41,759 nucleotides of DNA from an uncultured Collinsella sp. (lineage in GTDB: Bacteria > Actinomycetota > Coriobacteriia > Coriobacteriales > Coriobacteriaceae), in the NCBI GenBank assembly GCA_900556875.1, contig USQQ01000014.1:1-41759 (forward strand), given 5' to 3'. The notes beneath the pieces were generated by a model that searched no databases, was not told the origin of the DNA, and worked only from the letters and a program-made list of their open reading frames with translations. A program made the translations under genes and the position numbers. The stretch's first letter is position 1, and every line of letters starts with the position of its first letter. Positions 8,433-15,665 of the stretch are shown one piece after another.

Positions 8433-9200
8433 CTACTCGCCTGCCTTAACGACCATAGAGGCGAAGTCGGCAGCCTTGAGCGAAGCGCCGCCCACGAGTG
8501 CGCCGTCAACGTCGGGCTTGGCGACGAGCTCGGCGATGTTGCCGGGCTTGGCAGAGCCACCATAGAGAACGCGGATGCCGTTTGCGAGCTCCTCGCCGAA
8601 CATCTCCATGAGGGTCTCACGGATAGCGCCGCAGACCTCCTGAGCGTCCTCGGCGGTAGCGGTCTTGCCGGTGCCGATAGCCCAGATGGGCTCGTAGGCG
8701 ACGACGACCTGCTTGGGGCAGGTGATCTCGAGACCCTCGAGACCAGCCTTGACCTGGTTCACGACGTGCTCGACATAGGTACCGGCCTCGCGGACCTCGA
8801 GGGACTCGCCGCAGCAGAAGACGGGGACAAGACCGGCGGCAACGAGGGCCTTGGCCTTCTTATTCTGGTCCTCGTCGGTCTCGTGGAAGTAGTCGCGACG
8901 CTCGGAGTGACCGATGATGCAGTAGGTGCAGCCAGCGGACTTGAGCATGTCGCAAGAGGACTCACCGGTGAAGGCACCCTTGGCCTCCCAGTACACGTTC
9001 TGTGCACCGAGGGCGATGGGGGCAGCCTGAATGCGGTCATGAACCGTGGTGATGTCAATGGTCGGGGGGCAGACGAGCACCTCGACGCCAGCCGGAACCT
9101 CGGGCAGAGCCTGAGCCAGCTCGTCGGCGAGCCTGGCGGCCTCGGCGACGTCGTTGTTCATCTTCCAGTTACCAGCGATAAGAAGGGTGCGATTAGGCAT
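8433..9200 (-). CDS. tpiA: Triosephosphate isomerase
   Basis: This enzyme interconverts dihydroxyacetone phosphate and glyceraldehyde 3-phosphate. The protein starting at MPNRTLLIAG is 255 residues, normal for the family. It carries GNWKMN (substrate Lys/Asn), the catalytic His in CIIGHSERRDYF, the catalytic Glu in VVAYEPIWAIGTG with the mobile loop after it, and the phosphate-binding YGGS near the C-terminus. A longer reading from 9263 exists, but its extra residues are unlike TpiA and lie inside pgk. The chosen ATG overlaps the pgk stop by 8 bases (ATGCCTAA), which indicates translational coupling. Confidence 0.96.
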   Translation of the reverse strand: MPNRTLLIAGNWKMNNDVAEAARLADELAQALPEVPAGVEVLVCPPTIDITTVHDRIQAAPIALGAQNVYWEAKGAFTGESSCDMLKSAGCTYCIIGHSERRDYFHETDEDQNKKAKALVAAGLVPVFCCGESLEVREAGTYVEHVVNQVKAGLEGLEITCPKQVVVAYEPIWAIGTGKTATAEDAQEVCGAIRETLMEMFGEELANGIRVLYGGSAKPGNIAELVAKPDVDGALVGGASLKAADFASMVVKAGE

Positions 9201-10383
9201 CGAGAAGCGCCTCCACTCCGGGCAGGGCCTTACCCTCGACGAGCTCCATGGAAGCGCCACCACCGGTGGAGATCCAGCTCATCTTGTCGGCCAGGTTGAA
9301 CTTGTTGACGGCTGCGACAGAGTCGCCACCGCCGATGATCGAGGTGCAGTCGGCCTCGGCGACAGCCTCGGCGATAGCCTGGGTGCCGTGAGCGAAGTTG
9401 TCGAACTCGAAGACGCCCATGGGGCCGTTCCAGAACACGGTCTTGGCGCCCTTGACGGCCTCGGCGTAAAGCTCCTCGGTCTTGGGGCCGATGTCCATGC
9501 CCTCACGATCGTCGGGGATAGCGTCGGAAGCGACAACCTCGGGGACAGCGTCCTCGCCAAAGTGATCGGCAACACGGTTGTCGATGGGGAGCAGGATCTT
9601 GACGCCCTTCTCCTCGGCCTTCTTGAGCATCTCGCCGGCGCGCTCGACCCAGTCCTCTTCCTTGAGGGACTGACCGACGGTCAGGCCCTGAGCCAGGAAG
9701 AAGGTGTAGGCCATACCGCCACCGATAATCAGGGTGTCAGCGGAGTCGATGAGGTGATCGAGAACGCCGATCTTGGAGGAAACCTTGGAACCGCCGACGA
9801 TAGCGACGAAGGGGCGCTCGGGCTCGGCGAAGATGCCGGTCAGCGTGTCGACCTCCTTCTCAAGCAGGAAGCCGGCGACGGCAGGCAGGTAAGCGGCGGG
9901 GCCCACAACGGAACCCTGGGCGCGGTGAGCGGTGCCAAAGGCATCGAGAACGAAGACGTCACCATAGGAAGCGAGCTTCTTGGCGATCTCGGGGTCGTTC
10001 TTCTTCTCACGCTTATCGAAGCGGACGTTCTCGAGAACGAGGACCTTGCCCGGCTCGACGGCAGCGACAGCCTCGGCAGCCTTCTCGCCGTAGGTGTCGG
10101 CGACAAAGGCAACGTCGAGACCGGAGAGCTCGGCGAGCTTCTTGGCGACGGGCTCGAGGGACAACTCGGGCTGGAAGCCGGTGCCATCGGGACGGCCGAG
10201 GTGGCTCATGAGGATGACGCGAGCGTTGTGCTCAACGAGATAGTTGATGGTGGGCAGGGCAGCCTTGATACGGGTGGTGTCGCCAACGACGCCATCCTTG
10301 ATAGGCACGTTGAAGTCAACGCGGACGAGAACGCGCTTGCCGTCGACATCGATGTCGCGGACGGTCTTCTTGGTAAAGGCCAT
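9193..10383 (-). CDS. pgk: Phosphoglycerate kinase
   Basis: Pgk makes ATP from 1,3-bisphosphoglycerate. From the ATG at 10383 the product is 396 residues, the usual bacterial size. Motifs include VRVDFNVP near the N-terminus, MSHLGRPDG, the substrate segment DAFGTAHRAQ, the nucleotide-binding WNGPMGVFE and the C-terminal GGGDS and STGGGASMELVEG. The start is fixed by GAAAGGT 10-12 bases upstream; a start 36 bases earlier is possible in frame but has no better site. It heads the pgk-tpiA-gpmI operon, separated from gap by a terminator, so it is read from its own promoter or by read-through. Confidence 0.96.
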   Translation of the reverse strand: MAFTKKTVRDIDVDGKRVLVRVDFNVPIKDGVVGDTTRIKAALPTINYLVEHNARVILMSHLGRPDGTGFQPELSLEPVAKKLAELSGLDVAFVADTYGEKAAEAVAAVEPGKVLVLENVRFDKREKKNDPEIAKKLASYGDVFVLDAFGTAHRAQGSVVGPAAYLPAVAGFLLEKEVDTLTGIFAEPERPFVAIVGGSKVSSKIGVLDHLIDSADTLIIGGGMAYTFFLAQGLTVGQSLKEEDWVERAGEMLKKAEEKGVKILLPIDNRVADHFGEDAVPEVVASDAIPDDREGMDIGPKTEELYAEAVKGAKTVFWNGPMGVFEFDNFAHGTQAIAEAVAEADCTSIIGGGDSVAAVNKFNLADKMSWISTGGGASMELVEGKALPGVEALLDA

Positions 10384-10406
10384 GTTTGCTTCTACCTTTC
10401 GTACGT

Positions 10407-10429
10407 GTCTGCCTCCCATTACGGCAGAC
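10407..10429 (-). other. Small hairpin in the pgk leader
   Basis: GTCTGCC (10407-10413) and GGCAGAC (10423-10429) form a perfect 7-bp stem about 25 bases upstream of the pgk ATG, just after the gap terminator. It could tune read-through or mRNA stability; no function is established. Confidence 0.55.
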
Positions 10430-10442
10430 GATTTCCTATAAA

Positions 10443-10486
10443 AAGGGCGCGACCCTAGGGTGTAAGCCCTATAAGGCCGCGCCCTT
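10443..10486 (-). terminator. Intrinsic terminator of gap
   Basis: On the minus strand AAGGGCGCGGCC pairs with GGTCGCGCCCTT, and a nested AGGG/CCCT stem lies inside. TTTTTA follows. It starts about 37 bases after the gap stop codon and separates gap from pgk. Confidence 0.88.
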
Positions 10487-10523
10487 CTTTAGACGCTCAA
10501 CGAGCTATTCGCTAAAAGCTAAA

Positions 10524-11549
10524 TTAAGCAACGAACTTCTCGAAGTACTTGATGGTACGGACCATCTGAGAGGTGTAAGAGTTCTCGTTGTCGTACCAAG
10601 AGGTGACCTGAACGAGGGTCTGGCCGTTGCCGAGGTCAGAGCACATGGTCTGAGTGGCGTCGAAGATGGAGCCATGGGTCTCGCCGATGATGTCGGTGGA
10701 GACGATGTCGTCCTCGTTGTAACCGAAGGTCTCGGAGATGGTGGCAGCGTAGGCCTTCATAGCGGCGTTAACCTCGTCGACGGTGACCTTCTTGTCAACG
10801 ACAGCGTAGAGGTTGGTGATGGAGCCGGTCGGCGTCGGGACGCGCTGGGCGGCACCGATGAGCTTACCGTTGAGCTCGGGGAGAACCAGGCCGATAGCCT
10901 TGGCAGCACCGGTGGTGTTGGGGACGATGTTGACGGCGCAGGCGCGGCTACGACGCTTGTTGCCCTTGCGCTGCGGGCCGTCGAGCGGCATCTGGTCGCC
11001 GGTCCAGGCGTGAATGGTGGTCATGATGCCGGACACGATGGGAGCGAAGTCGTTCAGACCCTTGGCCATCGGGGCGAGGCAGTTGGTGGTGCAGGAAGCA
11101 GCGGAGATGATGTTGTCCTCAGCGGTCAGCGTCTCGTGGTTGACGTTGTACACGATGGTGGGCAGATCGCTGCCGGCCGGAGCGGAGATGACGACCTTCT
11201 TGGCGCCAGCGTTGATGTGGGCCTGAGCCTTAGCCTTGCTGGTGTAGAAGCCGGTGCACTCGAGAACGACGTCGACGTCGAGGTCGCCCCAAGGCAGGTT
11301 GTTGGCGTCGGCCTCCTTGTAGATCTTGATCTCCTTGCCGTCAACGGTGATGGAATCCTCGCCAGCAACGACCTCGTGATCGCGAGCGTAGTTGCCCTGC
11401 GTGGAGTCGTACTTCAGCAGGTAAGCGAGCATATCGGGAGAGGTGAGGTCGTTGATAGCGACGATCTCGGAGCCCTCATGACCGAACATCTGACGGAAAG
11501 CCAGACGACCGATGCGACCGAAGCCGTTAATAGCAACCTTTACTGCCAT
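10524..11549 (-). CDS. gap: Type I glyceraldehyde-3-phosphate dehydrogenase
   Basis: GAPDH converts glyceraldehyde 3-phosphate to 1,3-bisphosphoglycerate using NAD. From MAVKVAINGFGRIGR the protein is 341 residues. The Rossmann motif NGFGRIGR, an AINDL segment fitting NAD preference, the catalytic cysteine in SAASCTTNCLAPMAK, the HAWTGDQ region with a downstream RRSRAC, and the C-terminal WYDNENSY are all present. The start has a textbook AAAGGAG eight bases upstream; the longer in-frame reading (to 11651) runs through the promoter and is rejected. It stands alone between a regulated-looking promoter and its own terminator, upstream of pgk-tpiA-gpmI. Confidence 0.97.
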   Translation of the reverse strand: MAVKVAINGFGRIGRLAFRQMFGHEGSEIVAINDLTSPDMLAYLLKYDSTQGNYARDHEVVAGEDSITVDGKEIKIYKEADANNLPWGDLDVDVVLECTGFYTSKAKAQAHINAGAKKVVISAPAGSDLPTIVYNVNHETLTAEDNIISAASCTTNCLAPMAKGLNDFAPIVSGIMTTIHAWTGDQMPLDGPQRKGNKRRSRACAVNIVPNTTGAAKAIGLVLPELNGKLIGAAQRVPTPTGSITNLYAVVDKKVTVDEVNAAMKAYAATISETFGYNEDDIVSTDIIGETHGSIFDATQTMCSDLGNGQTLVQVTSWYDNENSYTSQMVRTIKYFEKFVA

Positions 11550-11621
11550 TGTGTCTCCTTTCGTAAGGCCCCCGCGAGCTACAGCGCCCGCCGTTGAGGC
11601 CCACAAACTAACCACTCGCCT

Positions 11622-11697
11622 AATATACCTTTTTTTTGACTTGAATTTCACGAGAATGCTCGAAATTGAAAATCAAATTTACGTTAAAACGTTTTAA
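11622..11697 (-). promoter_or_regulatory. gap promoter region with two palindromic sites
   Basis: On the minus strand TATATT (complement of 11622-11627) is a good -10; the -35 is poor. An inverted repeat AATTTC-a-CGAG / CTCGAAATT spans 11645-11667, where the -35 would lie. A perfect 14-bp palindrome TTAAAACGTTTTAA lies at 11684-11697. Both look like repressor or activator sites for a sugar-responsive regulator; the AACGTT centre resembles LacI-family operators. The leader to the gap ATG is about 65 nt. No whiA terminator is evident between the whiA stop and this region. Confidence 0.55.
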
Positions 11698-11742
11698 AGA
11701 ATAAAATAGCAGCTAAATCCGTATATAAGTCGATACTTCAAA

Positions 11743-12672
11743 CTACCTGTTTGCTTCAATGAGCTTTTCAAGCCTCAAAACTCGATGGTAGAGGGCCGAC
11801 TTCGACAAGGGAGGGTCGGCCATCTCCCCCAAGTCGCGCAGCGACAGGTCGGGATAGCGCTCGCGCAGGTCGCAAAAGACCGCCAAGGCGTCCGGAAGCG
11901 TGTCGCGCAAACCCCGCTGTTCGAGCTCATCGATCAGCGCAAGCTGATGCTGGGCGGCACCTGCACTTCTGGTCTGATTGGCCAGCTCGGCATTCACGCG
12001 ACGGTTTACGTCGTTCTTAACCAATTTGACCGCGCGCGCTTCCTCGATCTCGGCAACGCTGCGCTTAGCACCGACCAGCTTTAGGAGCTGCTCGATCTCT
12101 TCGGCGCTCTTAATGTAGACGGCAAAGGATCCGCGCCGCGCGTTGACGCGCGCATGGACTCCAATCTGCTCCAACAGATCGCAGAGCCCCTTGGCATACT
12201 GCTCGCCCTGCACCGCGATCTCCAAATGAAAGTCGCCGCGGGGATCGGCCACGAAACCGCCGGCGATGAGCGCGCCGCGGATGTAGGCAAGCCTGCAGCA
12301 GGGACGGGCAACGATGTGCCGGGGAACACCGGCGACGAGCCCTCCCCTGCGGTCGAGAATGCCCAGCAGCACCAGAGCCTTGTCCAGGTCGGGTTGATCG
12401 GGCAGGGTAATGAGATAGTTACGGACTTTATGCAAGACCGATTTTCGAACGGTGAATTCCGTTTTGAGCTTAAGGATGCGATGCGTCAGTGTGATCATCG
12501 TGCGTGCGACGGCGCCCGTCTCGGTCGCGACCGTCAAACGATACCGCCCGGAGCCGGCCAGCGAAAGTGTACCGCTCACACGCGTCAGGGCGGCAAGCGT
12601 CGACAAATCGCAGTATTCACATTCGGGTTCGCAGCGCGCGAGCTCGTCACGCACCTCGGCGGTAAACGACAT
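11743..12672 (-). CDS. whiA: DNA-binding protein WhiA
   Basis: WhiA is a DNA-binding protein of Gram-positive bacteria. In Streptomyces it drives sporulation cell division with WhiB; in non-sporulators it affects division and metabolism. The 309 residues show the LAGLIDADG-homing-endonuclease-like N-terminal domain, including the family segment CCRLAYIRGALIAGGFVADP, and a C-terminal helix-turn-helix with LSLRDLGEMADPPLSKSALYHRVLRL. Length is normal. The start lies six bases from the rapZ stop, so the two form an operon. In many Firmicutes and actinobacteria a yvcK gene sits between rapZ and whiA; none is here. Confidence 0.93.
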   Translation of the reverse strand: MSFTAEVRDELARCEPECEYCDLSTLAALTRVSGTLSLAGSGRYRLTVATETGAVARTMITLTHRILKLKTEFTVRKSVLHKVRNYLITLPDQPDLDKALVLLGILDRRGGLVAGVPRHIVARPCCRLAYIRGALIAGGFVADPRGDFHLEIAVQGEQYAKGLCDLLEQIGVHARVNARRGSFAVYIKSAEEIEQLLKLVGAKRSVAEIEEARAVKLVKNDVNRRVNAELANQTRSAGAAQHQLALIDELEQRGLRDTLPDALAVFCDLRERYPDLSLRDLGEMADPPLSKSALYHRVLRLEKLIEANR

Positions 12673-12678
12673 GCAGAC

Positions 12679-13599
12679 CTATGCTTTCGTGTTGGCGCGC
12701 GACAGGTCGCGATGGGAAATGCTCACGTGATACTGGGCGCCTTCCAAATAACGTGCCGTGGCCTCGGCGATGGCAACGCTGCGGTGTTGACCGCCCGTGC
12801 AACCGATGGCAATAGAAAGCTGCGGCTTGCCCTCCGCGATATAGCCGGGCATGACCGTATCGAGCAGCTGCGTCCAGGCCTTCCAGAACTCCTGGGTCTT
12901 GGGATGGTCCAGAACAAAGTCGGAGACTTTCTTATCGAGACCGGTCATGGTGCGCATCTCGGGATCGTAGAACGGATTGGGCAGGAAGCGAACGTCGATC
13001 ATAATGTCCGCCTCGACGGGCATACCGTGCTTAAAGCCAAACGAGAACACGTGAACGTCCATGAGCTGCTGGTCGGACAACTCGGAGAACGCCATGCGCA
13101 ATTTGTTGCGCAGGGCAGAGGTACGCAGGCGGCTCGTGTCGATGATCATATCGGCTCGATCGCGCACACCCTGCAGCTGCAGGCGCTCCCGCTGAATCGC
13201 ATCGGCCGTAGTCTCCCCCGGCTTGGCAATGGGATGGCGGCGGCGGTTTTCGCTATAACGACGGATCAGTACCTCGTCAGAGGCCTCGAGAAAAACGATG
13301 TCGCAGCTCATCTCGCGCTCCTCGAGTGCGGCAACGGCATCGAGCAGCTCATCGAACAAGCCCTGGCTGCGCAAGTCGCAGGTGACGGCAAGATGCCTGC
13401 CCACGCCCGTATTGATGCCGACGAGCTCAGCAAGCTGGGCAATCAGACGCGGGGGCAGGTTATCGATACAAAAATAGCCCATGTCCTCGAACACATGCAT
13501 GGCCTGCGTTCGGCCCGATCCGGACATTCCGGTGATGATGACGATATCGGGGATGCGCTCCGAGCGCTCCGCCGCATCCATGGCATCTCCCTTTTGCAT
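12679..13599 (-). CDS. rapZ: RNase adapter/nucleotide-binding protein RapZ (YvcJ family)
   Basis: RapZ proteins bind nucleotides. In E. coli RapZ is the RNA-binding adapter for RNase E in amino-sugar (GlcN6P) control; in Gram-positives the YvcJ role is less clear. From 13599 the product is 306 residues. The P-loop is GMSGSGRTQA with Arg in place of the usual Lys, as I recall for other actinobacterial members. MGYFCIDNLPP follows, and the C-terminal domain has the family hallmark IGCTGGQHRSV. The start is chosen for TAGGAGG six bases before the ATG; an in-frame ATG at 13581 is an alternative. A strong hairpin lies immediately upstream, so expression may be attenuated. It is followed by whiA. 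Confidence 0.92.
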   Translation of the reverse strand: MQKGDAMDAAERSERIPDIVIITGMSGSGRTQAMHVFEDMGYFCIDNLPPRLIAQLAELVGINTGVGRHLAVTCDLRSQGLFDELLDAVAALEEREMSCDIVFLEASDEVLIRRYSENRRRHPIAKPGETTADAIQRERLQLQGVRDRADMIIDTSRLRTSALRNKLRMAFSELSDQQLMDVHVFSFGFKHGMPVEADIMIDVRFLPNPFYDPEMRTMTGLDKKVSDFVLDHPKTQEFWKAWTQLLDTVMPGYIAEGKPQLSIAIGCTGGQHRSVAIAEATARYLEGAQYHVSISHRDLSRANTKA

Positions 13600-13611
13600 G
13601 TGCTGCCTCCT

Positions 13612-13649
13612 AAAAACAAGCGCGGGACCCAGCAACCCGGATCCCGCGC
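13612..13649 (-). terminator. Terminator or attenuator between nanE and rapZ
   Basis: On the minus strand GCGCGGGATCC pairs with GGGTCCCGCGC and is followed by TTGTTTTT. The T-run flows directly into the rapZ ribosome binding site (TTTTTAGGAGG). It is the likely end of the sialic-acid operon, but it also lies inside the only stretch where a separate rapZ promoter could sit. Confidence 0.85.
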
Positions 13650-13668
13650 GGTCAATTGCCTTTAATGA

Positions 13669-13674
13669 GTATAC
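13669..13674 (-). promoter_or_regulatory. Candidate rapZ -10 box upstream of the attenuator
   Basis: TATACT on the minus strand matches the -10 consensus at five of six positions. No convincing -35 is visible at the right distance, and an imperfect inverted repeat (GTAT-a-CCGC / GCGGATAC, 13670-13690) overlaps it. A transcript from here would carry the hairpin 13612-13649 in its leader before rapZ. Confidence 0.3.
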
Positions 13675-13700
13675 CGCCCTGAGCGGATACAAGGTCCGTC

Positions 13701-14387
13701 TTACGCCTCAAGCGCGGCTTTGAACCAACTCGTAATACTCGTGGGGTGCGTGATGGCAGTGCCCACGACAACTGCCCAAGCGCCCGCATCAATTGCGGCG
13801 CGGGCCTCCTCGGGCGTGTGCACGCGGCCCTCGCAGATGATGGGAAGGCCGGGAAACTCCTCGGTCGCCTGGCGCAGGAGAGGCAGATCGGGACCGTCGG
13901 CCATGGTGCAATCGATAGCGGCAACACCATGGGAAAGCGTGGTGGACACCAGGTCGAAGCCCATGTCGACAGCACGACGAATATCCTCGATGGTGGCACA
14001 GTCGGCCATCAGGAGCACGCCCTCCTCGTGCAGCGGACGGAAGGTGTCCTCGACGGTCTTGTCATCGGGACGCGGGCGATCAGTGGCGTCAATTGCCACG
14101 ATGTCGGCACCGGCGGCAACGCAGGCGCGAGCATGACGAAGCGTCGGCGTGATGTAGACGCCCTCGTGTCCATCCTTCCACAAGCCGATGACGGGAACCT
14201 CGCAGCGGCCCTTAATGGCGGCGATGTCGGCAAGACCCTGGCAGCGAATAGCGGCGGCGCCGCCAAGCTCGCAGGCGCGAGACATCTGAGCCATGGTTTC
14301 GGGCGTACGAAGCGGCTCGCCCATATAGGCCTGAACGCTCACGACGAGCTTGCCCTTCAGGGATTGAATCAAAGGATCAACGGTCAT
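13701..14387 (-). CDS. nanE: N-acetylmannosamine-6-phosphate 2-epimerase
   Basis: NanE converts ManNAc-6-P to GlcNAc-6-P, the last dedicated step of sialic-acid breakdown. From the ATG at 14387 the product is 228 residues, a single TIM barrel typical of the family. Motifs are GGAAAIRCQG, VPVIGLWKDG, ITPTLRHA, the catalytic region VAIDATDRPRP, LMADCATIEDIRRA and the phosphate-binding end CEGRVHTPEEA with VVVGTAITHP. An ATG 39 bases further upstream is in frame, but GAAAGG precedes the chosen one. It is the last gene of the sialic-acid cluster, separated from the kinase by a 98-nt palindrome. No NagA or NagB is nearby. Confidence 0.93.
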   Translation of the reverse strand: MTVDPLIQSLKGKLVVSVQAYMGEPLRTPETMAQMSRACELGGAAAIRCQGLADIAAIKGRCEVPVIGLWKDGHEGVYITPTLRHARACVAAGADIVAIDATDRPRPDDKTVEDTFRPLHEEGVLLMADCATIEDIRRAVDMGFDLVSTTLSHGVAAIDCTMADGPDLPLLRQATEEFPGLPIICEGRVHTPEEARAAIDAGAWAVVVGTAITHPTSITSWFKAALEA

Positions 14388-14412
14388 GTTCGACTCAACC
14401 TTTCTCAAAATA

Positions 14413-14510
14413 GCCTTCTGAGACACCGCACCTTGACGTTCAAACCGTCGCTCGCGTACCGAAGTACGCTTCGCTCCTCTTTCACGTCAATCTGCGGCAC
14501 CTCAGAAGGC
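14413..14510 (-). other. 98-nt structured intercistronic RNA element/palindrome
   Basis: The region between the kinase stop and nanE is one long imperfect palindrome. In the minus-strand RNA, GCCUUCUGAG pairs with CUCAGAAGGC, then GUG with UGU by three G·U wobbles, then CCGCA with UGCGG. After a 2x2 internal loop UUGACGU pairs with ACGUCAA; after a larger internal loop GCGUAC-UUCG-GUACGC forms a C(UUCG)G-capped apical hairpin. The wobbles pair only in the minus-strand transcript, which points to an RNA structure. It ends 25 bases before the nanE ATG. No strong U-run follows, so it is not a simple terminator. Whether it matches a known Rfam family is unknown to me. Confidence 0.8.
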
Positions 14511-14527
14511 GCACTTGGTAGTTATGT

Positions 14528-15493
14528 TTACTTCAACGACGCAAGAAGATGCTCAGCGGCACCGATGAGCGGCGCGTCGCCCTCCAGAGAACCGATGAGG
14601 ATCGGCGTGTCCTGAAGCGGGTCGAGCGCCTGGCTGGCATAGCCCTCGTGCACCGAGTCCTTCCACGTCTGCGAGCGCCAATCGGGACCCTGGTGAATCA
14701 CACCGCCCGAAAGCACGATGACCTCCGGGTCAAGGATATTGGCGAGCGAGCCCAAGCTGGCGCCCAGCGCAAAGCCGGCGTCATGGATGACCTCGGTCGC
14801 CTTTGCGTCGCCCGCACGGCACAGGTCGTTCACATCGCGACCGACCGAAGGACGGCTGGGGTCAACTCGACCGAAGCGCTCGTCGTACATACGGCCAATC
14901 GAGGTGCCCGAGGCTACCGACTCAAGATGGCCGGAACGACCACAGGCGCAGGGAATTCCGGCAGCAGCCGAGCACTCGATATGGCCCATATGGCCGGCAG
15001 CACCATGGAAGCCCTGCATCACGCGGCCGTTCTCGACATATGCGCCGCCGATGCCCGTGCCGATGCCCAGACACAAGACGGAGAACTTGCCCTTGCCGAC
15101 GCCCCAGTGGGCCTCGCCCAGAGCATGAGCCTGCACGTCGCCTACAACGGCAACGGGAAGACCGAGATCCTCGCGCAGACGCGGCCCCAACTGAACGCCG
15201 GACCAGCCGGGCATGATCTCATTGGCATACGCGATGGCGCCCGTCTTGGGATCGACGACGCCGGCGGCACCGATACCGACGCCAAGGACCTCGACATCGG
15301 GATTCGCCTCGAGAGCAGCCTTGATGGATGCCTCGATACGCTGGAAGACGGCCTCGCCGCCCTCTTGGGCCTCTGTAGGAACCTCGGCCTCAAAAACGGG
15401 ATGGGGCACACTACCGTCAGCCGGATACTCCATAATGGCAGTCGCAATCTTAGTTCCGCCGATATCGACAGAGCAGACGTACTTGTTCTCCAT
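14528..15493 (-). CDS. nanK: ROK-family sugar kinase, probable N-acetylmannosamine kinase
   Basis: This is expected to phosphorylate ManNAc to ManNAc-6-P with ATP. From the ATG at 15493 (AAGGAGAG four bases upstream) it has 321 residues. The N-terminal phosphate motif is DIGGTK (10-15), the probable catalytic Asp is in VGDVQAHALGE (Asp119), and a ROK metal-site region reads GHMGH then PCACGRSGHLE (167-191). Two details stand out. The usual GExGH is GHMGH, a change I recall from E. coli NanK, which supports ManNAc specificity. The last zinc ligand of CxCGxxGC is His instead of Cys. It lacks the N-terminal DNA-binding domain of NagC-type repressors. Lying between nanA and nanE, it is best read as NanK, but a glucokinase-like role cannot be fully excluded. 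Confidence 0.8.
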   Translation of the reverse strand: MENKYVCSVDIGGTKIATAIMEYPADGSVPHPVFEAEVPTEAQEGGEAVFQRIEASIKAALEANPDVEVLGVGIGAAGVVDPKTGAIAYANEIMPGWSGVQLGPRLREDLGLPVAVVGDVQAHALGEAHWGVGKGKFSVLCLGIGTGIGGAYVENGRVMQGFHGAAGHMGHIECSAAAGIPCACGRSGHLESVASGTSIGRMYDERFGRVDPSRPSVGRDVNDLCRAGDAKATEVIHDAGFALGASLGSLANILDPEVIVLSGGVIHQGPDWRSQTWKDSVHEGYASQALDPLQDTPILIGSLEGDAPLIGAAEHLLASLK

Positions 15494-15593
15494 GTCGCTC
15501 TCCTTCGGAGATAAAAACAACTACAGGAAATGCGCCGTCAGGCTAGCCGTCACAGCGCAGTAAAGGTTATCCAGGTGCCCGAGATCGCCGAGA

Positions 15594-15635
15594 AACCGTG
15601 TGGCCATTGACCTAACGGGTCATGGCCACACGGTT
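15594..15635 (-). terminator. Strong hairpin between nanA and nanK
   Basis: AACCGTGTGGCCA and its complement form a 13-bp perfect stem, extended by TGACC/GGTCA with one bulged base and a 5-nt loop. TTTCTCGG follows on the minus strand. It begins 30 bases after the nanA stop. It may terminate part of the transcripts, or protect the upstream mRNA. The 100 bases to nanK also hold a direct repeat of TGACGGC. Confidence 0.7.
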
Positions 15636-15665
15636 GAACGGCGAGGTCGGGTGCCTGGGAAAGCT

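Noticed and set aside
12679..13599. Arg instead of Lys in the RapZ P-loop as a possible defect
   Set aside because: As I recall, actinobacterial RapZ homologues commonly have Arg here, so it is not a sign of loss of function.
14528..15493. Calling the ROK protein a NagC-type transcription repressor
   Set aside because: There is no N-terminal helix-turn-helix; DIGGTK begins at residue 10, so it is a kinase-only ROK protein.
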